This document shows positions 58,046 through 64,000 of a stretch of 64,000 nucleotides of DNA, piece after piece; the stretch's first letter is position 1, and each line of letters starts with the position of its first letter. The position numbers and the translations under genes were made by a program. The notes under the pieces were generated by a model that saw only the letters and a program-made list of their open reading frames with translations, was not told the origin of the DNA and ran no database searches. This DNA is from Agrocybe praecox. Lineage: Eukaryota > Basidiomycota > Agaricomycetes > Agaricales > Agrocybaceae. The stretch covers positions 3,224,001 through 3,288,000 of the forward strand of contig OZ024845.1 of NCBI GenBank assembly GCA_964017145.1, read 5' to 3'.

Positions 58046-58555
58046 TCAAAGAGGAACCGATTGGGCTCTGGAGTAATTTGGGCTGATCTTGGCGTTATTG
58101 CTCACATTTTTGCTTTTGTCCACGTTCATGTTCTCTTCTGGCAAGTTTTCCGCAGTTAGAGTCTGTACCTCCATCGAGTCCACCCCCTTCCCCAATTCGG
58201 ACATCGTAACGTTCCATACTTTCTTTTCCATTTCATTTCTGCGCATTTCCTCATTCATCGCTCTGAGCGAGGCCTTTGCTTGAGCCATCTCCGGGCTATC
58301 GCGCAGTGGACGTGAATGTGGATGGGGATAAGAATTTGGGCGCCGTACGCGGCTGGGGACTATCTTGCTTTCTAAGTCGGTTTCGTCGCGCTCTTTTGCT
58401 CTTGCTCCCGCCTCGGCTTGCAGTAGCGCTGGGGGGATGCAAAGTGTTTCATCCTTGGAAAGGTCATAACGGTGGCCCATACTCATTTTAGACTTGGTCT
58501 TATTCGCAGAGGTTCCGCGGGAGGCGCTGATGCGTTCGCGCTTGACGCGGGGCAT
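58046..58555 (-). CDS. Hypothetical basic, disordered protein
   Basis: A 169-aa single-exon frame, rich in Lys, Arg, Glu, Asn and Ser. It starts MPRVKRERISASRGTSANKT, so an N-terminal nuclear signal is possible. A helical stretch at about 90-115 (EMAQAKASLRAMNEEMRRNE) is followed by an acidic linker and the ending SRAQSVPL. No known domain. Its last residues match the pattern at the end of 53816-54109. Absence of stops over 170 codons and protein-like composition argue for a real gene. Confidence 0.5.
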   Translation of the reverse strand: MPRVKRERISASRGTSANKTKSKMSMGHRYDLSKDETLCIPPALLQAEAGARAKERDETDLESKIVPSRVRRPNSYPHPHSRPLRDSPEMAQAKASLRAMNEEMRRNEMEKKVWNVTMSELGKGVDSMEVQTLTAENLPEENMNVDKSKNVSNNAKISPNYSRAQSVPL

Positions 58556-58904
58556 AGTGTTCAGTTTGGAGGTAAGTATTAAGTACTATTCAATGGACAG
58601 CGAGAGAGCTGGTGAGGAAGGTGCAGTAGGGGTGTGGGTTGTGTATGGGGAAACGGTGGGCCGGAAGGCTTTTTATGTACACTGCACAGGTTTGTGCATT
58701 GTGGGCGAACCTTGTCTCAATGACTCGATGCGTAGTGAAGAGTCAAGGTCTAAATTTAGGTTGGGATAATAAGAAACGCCACATGTGTTTAAAAATTATA
58801 AATAAACTCTTCTATGGCTATGTAAGTATTCGTTGTCTACTTATATGTTCCAGAACTTCCCGCCCTTGACAACATGTGTTATTGTCCGGCGTTTTATGGC
58901 TGGA
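58556..58904. other. Intergenic region
   Basis: Upstream flank of the 58046-58555 gene. No feature recognised. Confidence 0.45.
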
Positions 58905-59215
58905 ACGTACATACATTTGTGAAGGAGTGAGAAAAAGACTGGTAGATAGGCGAGAAACTTGAAGTGATTCCGTCCATAGACTCAACGTGGTAAAGGGAAT
59001 TGAGGATTTTTAACCATCACTGGTTGTTTGCTAATGATAAGCCGCGCGTAGGGTATGACTGATTTACAGCAATATACAGCGAAGAAGATGATGATGAGAA
59101 GAGAAAAAGAAACAATAAGATAAGATAAGCAATATACCCGAAGCAGAAAGAGAGAAAAGCTCAAACCTCCTGGCTTTCCTTCTTTCCCTATCCGGTCTTT
59201 GTGGGTCAAAAGATC
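58905..59215 (-). pseudogene. Histone H2A 3'-end relic
   Basis: Direct, diverged copy of the H2A 3' untranslated region and last codons (60590-60870). The coding remnant at about 59215-59165 (-) reads PTKTG, then a TAG, then GKKESQEV, against [14 protein letters not shown] in the live gene. The upstream H2A body is absent. Confidence 0.8.
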
Positions 59216-59849
59216 TCATCTCTTTTAAATTGCTGGAGAATTGTCACCAGACAGAGCTGTATGACAAGCGCCTCGATTTATAAATAGGAAGCGGGATCTA
59301 TAATTAGGTTAGCCCTCTAGCACCATTGAACGACTGAGAAGTGCCTACTCAAATTGTGCTCAGCATACATGGATAAGATACTCAGAACATTTTACATCAC
59401 GAAAAACTTTTCTGGGAAAAACATCGTCACTGACGTACCGGTGATTATGGTTCATCAGTGTTCTCAACATCGTACGGAGTCCTACTCTCAACTGCACCGA
59501 TTAGAATTGGAGATGGTAAAAGAAAAATTCTGCGTACCGATCCTTAGTTGCAATTGCAAGATTATACCTTCGGGCACCTCAACCCCAGGACATACCCCAG
59601 ATCACAAAGTTCGCGCATCGGCACTGCGACTTGTACATTCTGCACCTTGGAGTCCTCTTTGGTGTCGTACGACGAACGGGGGATTTCTTATGCACGCACA
59701 ACGACACGCGCGTCAAAGACACGAAGTTGGATGTTGGGATTTCTTGATGTTGGTGGTTTCTGTGCGCGGGTAGGGGTTTCGTTTCGTTGATCAGGGTTTA
59801 GGATGAGGTTTTTCGAGGGGGTAGAATTGGGAGTGCTCGACACTCGAGG
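59216..59849. other. Intergenic region
   Basis: Open frames at 59354-59773 and 59548-59790 (+) show no histone or other known motif. Confidence 0.4.
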
Positions 59850-60225
59850 AAGGATTCGACTCGGAGAAGGGTTGATGGCGTCGGTTTTTCTGACGGATGG
59901 TGGGTGGTGTTGTCCTCCTTTTGACTCGTCATTTGGGAAAGCTGTACATGTGAAGATGTTGGATAGGAGGATGGAAGATGATCGTGGATATCGCGTTTGG
60001 TATAGGATGGGATTTGGATGGGATGGGATGGTGAAGGGTATAGACTCGGGACATTAAAGAGGGTCATTGAATCAGGACGTTGAAAGTGTTGGTTAAAGAC
60101 GTTGATTCGGTATGGGACGCTGAACCATGGAAGCACAAGGACGTTGATGGACGTTGATGGACGTTGGGTCGGCGTTGGTTCAGGACGTGGACACATTGAA
60201 GGGCAGAGTCAACAGACCGCGATAC
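59850..60225. repeat. GGACGTTG-type repeat region, left copy
   Basis: Built from variants of GGACGTTGA(T)G. The segment 60115-60215 (AAGCACAAGGACGTTG ... CAGGACGTGGACACATTGAA) recurs in direct orientation at about 63365-63455. Confidence 0.8.
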
Positions 60226-60274
60226 TTTGCATTGGGCGTCGGGGCCTGAAGCTGAAGGCCTCCACCTTCACCTT

Positions 60275-60533
60275 GGCAGAGCCATGCACTTGTTACCGAC
60301 TTGGTATCTTCGGAGATGATGTGCTTGGCGAGTTCACCAGGAGAATGAGGCGCAGAGGTTTGGATTTCGCGAGATGAGAGGGTAAACTTCTTTCAGTACG
60401 AAGCGGGTTCTGCAAGACGCGTCAGATATTTGGAATGAATCCCAAGAGTGAGTAGATACGCACTGGAGGCCTTGGTGACGATACGTTCGAAGATAGCCAT
60501 TGCCTTGTTGGAGATACCAGTATCGGGTGGACC
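60275..60533 (-). pseudogene. Histone H2B relic
   Basis: Read downward from 60533, [14 protein letters not shown] is followed directly by FERIVTKAS. Relative to the live H2B the 8 codons for LNSFVNDI are deleted in frame. The intron between is retained, and the next exon reads PASY then TGA where the gene has a serine codon. Remnants of the GELAKH and TKSVT region follow out of frame. The first exon with the basic N-tail is absent. Confidence 0.85.
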
Positions 60534-60827
60534 TACTTTCATGAGATGTTGAAGCCAATCGTCGAAGTCTTGTGTTTGTGGGTAGCATCAACAGTTCATA
60601 GTACGTTTGTGGAGTAAAAAAAGATTGGTTGACAGGCTCGAAATTTGAAGTGACTCTATCCGGCAAACGGGAATTGAGGATTTTTAACCATCACACTGGT
60701 TGCTTGTTAATGATAAGCCGCGCGTAAGGTATAACTAATGTTACATAAATATACAGCGAAGATGATGAGAAAAAGAAACGATAAAATAAGATAAGCAAGC
60801 AAGAAACCCGAAGAGAAGAAAAAGAGC

Positions 60828-61353
60828 TCAAGCCTCCTGGCTCTCCTTCTTTCCCTTTCCGGTCTTTGTGGGTAGCAGTTCGGGTGCGATGTGGGGGACG
60901 ACACCACCCTGGGAGATGACTACGTCTCCGAGAAGTTTTCCTAGTCTGTGAGGGGGTAAATTAGTGAGGGGTGTGAAAGAAAAGGGAGGAGACGCACTCT
61001 TCGTCGTTGCGGATGGCGAGTTGGAGATGACGGGGCACGATACGGTGCTTCTTGTTATCACGGGCAGCGTTGCCTGCGAGTTCGAGGATCTCAGCAGCGA
61101 GGTATTCGAGGACGGCAGCGAGGTACACTGTTTGGGTGTAAATAAGGGAAAAGAAACTATAGCGAAAAGACTGACCTGGTGCACCAGCACCGACACGCTG
61201 AGCGTAGTTGCCTCTCTTTAAGAGACGGTGGACACGACCGACGGGGAATTGGAGGCCGGCTTTGGCAGAACGCGATTGGGATTTACCGGTACCAGTGGAA
61301 TCACCACCAGCTGCCTTTCCGGACTTTGATTTGCCGCCAACTTTGCCTGACAT
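60828..61353 (-). CDS. Histone H2A
   Basis: Three exons (61353-61176, 61127-60998, 60945-60828) give 141 aa. The basic tail [18 protein letters not shown] leads into the histone fold [20 protein letters not shown]. The fold continues with [20 protein letters not shown] and [20 protein letters not shown], and the acidic-patch and docking segments are present. The C-terminus ESQEA contains the SQE motif phosphorylated by ATM/ATR kinases in fungal H2A, so this core H2A also serves the H2A.X role. Introns are typical of basidiomycete histone genes. It pairs head-to-head with H2B across 299 bp and is presumably co-expressed in S phase. Confidence 0.97.
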
Positions 61354-61652
61354 TGTTGATATGAGTGTTGTGGTTGGTGTGGGTGTGGTGGGTGGGAGGT
61401 TGGGGATGGAAAGGACGAAGTATCGGTGAGTGTTGATCCGTATTTATACGCCCGACGCGTCTGCTGCAATCAACAAAGACGCGTCTGTTGTATTTTTTCA
61501 CTCGCGCGTCAGAACCAAACAAAGACAAAGTCACGTGTAAGTATATATACAACGACGACATTCCAAGCAGAGGCTCTTCCAGCTTTCTTTCGTACCACCA
61601 CCACCCACTCACCCGTGTCTTTATCGCCTTTACACTCGTACACACATCAGCA
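61354..61652. promoter_or_regulatory. Divergent H2A-H2B promoter
   Basis: 299 bp between start codons. A TATAAATA on the minus strand at about 61441-61448 serves H2A, and TATATATA at about 61542-61549 serves H2B. Between them GACGCGTCTG occurs twice (near 61452 and 61479) and a related CGCGCGTC once. These are candidate cell-cycle elements: ACGCGT is the MluI cell-cycle box bound by MBF in yeasts. Confidence 0.65.
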
Positions 61653-62278
61653 ATGGCACCCAAACCCGCTTCGACTGCTGGAAAAGCCCCTGCTTCCACC
61701 GCCTCCAAGGCTCCAGCCAAATCCACTGAAGGTGCAAAGGCTGCCAAGAAGACCAGCAAGGCCGCAGCACCTGCTGATGGCGAGAAGAAGAAGAGAAAGA
61801 AGGTCAGAAAGGAGACTTACTCCTCTTACATCTACAAGGGTCCGTTGCTTGATCGTTTCTTTGATTTGTTTGTTTAACTGACTCGAACTTGTATCATTCA
61901 GTCCTCAAACAGGTCCACCCTGATACTGGTATCTCGAACAAGGCGATGGCTATCCTCAACAGCTTCGTCAATGATATCTTTGAGCGCATCGCCACCGAGG
62001 CTTCCAGTGCGTATACATTTACTCTTGGGATTTATATGAAATGTCTGAACGCGTCCTTCAGAGCTCGCTTCGTACTCGAAGAAGTCTACCATCTCATCTC
62101 GCGAAATCCAAACCTCTGTGCGTCTCATCCTCCCTGGTGAACTTGCCAAGCACGCCATCTCCGAAGGTACCAAGTCGGTAACAAGTACGTGGCTCGTTCT
62201 TCCTTATCATCAGATGCATTTGCTTATTAATCCTTTCTTTTTCTTTTCTTAGAATTCTCATCTGCTGGTGCCAAATAG
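61653..62278 (+). CDS. Histone H2B
   Basis: Four exons (61653-61839, 61902-62006, 62062-62184, 62253-62278) give 146 aa. A Lys/Ala/Pro-rich tail ([15 protein letters not shown]) is followed by [20 protein letters not shown] and [20 protein letters not shown], then [20 protein letters not shown]. It ends [20 protein letters not shown] then TKFSSAGAK. The lysine near the C-terminus in TKSVTK is the site ubiquitinated by Bre1/Rad6 in fungi. All splice junctions fit GT-AG, and the last exon is 26 nt. It is divergent from H2A. Confidence 0.97.
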
Positions 62279-62429
62279 ATTTGGATTTGTGGATTCTCTG
62301 GGCTTTTTCTTCTTTCATTGTTTTGCGCGTCTCATCTTTCATTTTATTTCTTTTGTACACCAGTGTATTTTTCCTCTGCCAATAATCTATTATGTATTTG
62401 CACCCCGTCAATTGATATTTTTGAGGACA

Positions 62430-63065
62430 GCAATTTCCGTTGTGTTGTGATTTTTCCTTGCTTGATGTTGGTGCTGGGCTGTGATTGGTATGTATGGGTT
62501 TTGGTTTCTCTTGTTCGTGGATGATGCTTAGGATGTTTGCTTTGATTCAGGTTTTGTTTGTTGACTCTTGGTAATCCTGTGTCTTAAAGACGTCCTTTCT
62601 AACAATACCCGTCGGTGGGCAGCGCGAATGTGTTATGATCATTCGTTTTTTATGCTGTATTTCACCGGTATGTATGCGTTTTTGGTCTCTTGTTTGCGGT
62701 GATGCTTAGGCTGTTTGTTTGACTCAGGTTTTTGTCATTCGTCGATTCCTTGGCCAACGTCCGCGTCAACCCCCAACGCCCATGCTACCAACACCACTCG
62801 CGAAACAAAAACACGAGCTACACCCGATCGTGCGCGTCGACGCGAAGACTTGCTGTACGATATGGAGGACACAATGTTGGCGAGGCATCCTCAGTCGAAG
62901 ATGGCCTTGTCATTCAGTGTTGTGATCTTTCCTTTTCCTGATGATGGTGCTGTGTTTGATTGGTATGTATGTATGGGTCCTTTGGGTTCTCCTGTTCGTG
63001 GATGGATTATGCTTGGGGTGTTTCTTTTGACTTGGGTTTCCTTCGTTGATTCGTTGGTGTTCTGA
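62430..63065. repeat. Degenerate tandem repeats downstream of H2B
   Basis: Three diverged units each contain GGTATGTATG, a T-rich stretch with TTGTTCGTGGATG or TTTGCGGTGATG, GCTTAGG or GCTTGGG, and a TTTGACT(C/T) motif followed by GG. Their anchors are near 62485, 62667 and 62960. They are not open in a common frame. Confidence 0.65.
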
Positions 63066-63179
63066 TATTGCACGTTGAAGGATAGTGCGATTATACGCTG
63101 TTGATGTTCACTGGGGATGTCGGTGGTGACTTTTTGGATTGGTGGTGGTGGTGGGTCAGCGTTTGATTCGTCATGTTGG

Positions 63180-63920
63180 GACTGTGCATGCGGAGAGGTT
63201 GGATGGGGGGTGGAAGAATGTGGATGATGGTTTGGATGTGTCGTGTTTGGTATTGAATGGGATGGGATGGTGGAGGTATAGACTTGGTTCATTGAAGGTC
63301 TTGGACTCGGGACGTTGAAGGACTTGGACCCAAAGTGTTGGTTTTGGACGTTGGTTCGGTATGGGGATGAGATGCTGAACCTTGGAAGCACAAGGACGTT
63401 GGAGAACGTTGTGTTGGCGTTGGTCCAGGACGTGGACACATTGAAGGGTACCTTGCAACCTCTAATCTTCGTTTCAACTTGCTTGCTCGAAGCTAGTTCC
63501 AGTGTCGTTGGATAGGATGGAAGAATAAGGACAATGGACATTGATTTATATGTCGCGTGGGATTGAAGGATGGAAGGGCATTGATTGACTAAAGGCGTTG
63601 AAGGACGTTGGCTCGAGTCGTTGCGTCTGGACGTTGAAGGGGATACAGGTCACATTGGAGGATTGGCTGCTCATGCGCTCAAGGCCTCCCGGGTGTTCTC
63701 CTTGAACCTTTCTGGATGTACATGCATACAAGGATGGTGATGTTATGCCTGACTTGGGTTGTGATAGGGAGGACATCGAAGGACAAAGACAGATAATGGA
63801 CATCCCGCGATTCATGATTTATTTCGTGATTTATACCATTGGATGTTGATGTGGACGTGAATGTGGATGTTGACGTTGAACGTTGAGGCCTTGAGGTCTT
63901 GACATGTACTCTAGGGCGTG
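63180..63920. repeat. GGACGTTG-type repeat region, right copy
   Basis: Variants of GGACGTTGAAGG and TGGACGTTG run through this interval. The part at 63365-63455 is a direct copy of 60115-60215. No gene is called here; long minus-strand frames (such as 62891-63541) arise from the repeat composition. Confidence 0.75.
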
Positions 63921-64000
63921 GATGTGGAGGGAGGTGGTGGATGTAGAATTCGATGTGGGTGTGGACTGGCCTGGAACAGTGCAAGGTATGGAGTCAGTTT

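Noticed and set aside
62891..63541. 216-codon minus-strand Pro/Ser/Thr/His-rich frame
   Set aside because: Composition is produced by the GGACGTTG-type repeats, and the same pattern appears at the other repeat block (59798-60196). No start or splice evidence.
1..64000. CRISPR arrays, prokaryotic operons, phage or rRNA genes
   Set aside because: None seen. Spliced genes, TATA promoters and histones show eukaryotic nuclear DNA.

Overview
The window is nuclear DNA of a filamentous basidiomycete, most likely an agaricomycete mushroom. This rests on the 45-70 nt introns, on family content typical of Agaricomycetes (two FunK1 kinases, an F-box/LRR protein, an NRPS-like adenylate-forming reductase), and on many decayed gene copies. 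No species is claimed. For ten multi-exon genes I read out every splice junction by hand, and all but one of the junctions are GT-AG. Each assembled frame closes as a multiple of three.

Left part (1-21.3 kb): a small single-pass membrane protein (747-1386, -), an intron-containing tRNA-Thr (1491-1591), a 17-exon adenylate-forming reductase (2873-7085), and a Kex2-type cysteine-rich secreted protein (7638-7982, -). Then comes a zone of dead genes: a PD-(D/E)XK-like fungal family relic (9568-10370), a cytochrome P450 relic (10.6-11.8 kb, -) and an HNH endonuclease relic (18.7-19.2 kb). Intact genes among them are an F-box protein (12166-13809, -), a zinc alcohol/formaldehyde dehydrogenase (15891-17631, -) and a GT31-like glycosyltransferase (19887-21307, -).

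Middle part (23.4-42.7 kb): an HCNGP/SAP30BP splicing-factor homologue and the GPI transamidase catalytic subunit GPI8 diverge from an 83-bp shared promoter. Next is a ~4.4 kb direct tandem duplication carrying FunK1 kinases (26710-29304 and 32086-34674). In both copies the reading frame stays open for about 70 codons after the kinase stop and encodes two hydrophobic segments; codon changes between the copies look selected. Then follow a TPR-like protein (36797-37969, -) and a membrane-anchored GH27 alpha-galactosidase with 25 exons (39686-42715).

Right part (42.7-64 kb): a ~5.6 kb gene-free stretch, the global corepressor TUP1 (48535-53111, with a 1.57-kb first intron), and a second, inverted copy of the TPR gene (55845-56972). 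Together with its flanks that copy forms a ~2.6 kb inverted repeat enclosing GH27 and TUP1. Last is a histone locus: divergent H2A (60828-61353, -) and H2B (61653-62278), surrounded by truncated H2A and H2B relics and GGACGTTG-type repeats.

There is no coherent pathway cluster. Housekeeping genes (GPI8, HCNGP, TUP1, histones, tRNA) are mixed with accessory, duplicated and decaying genes. The strongest candidate for something undescribed is the post-stop two-helix frame behind the duplicated FunK1 kinases.
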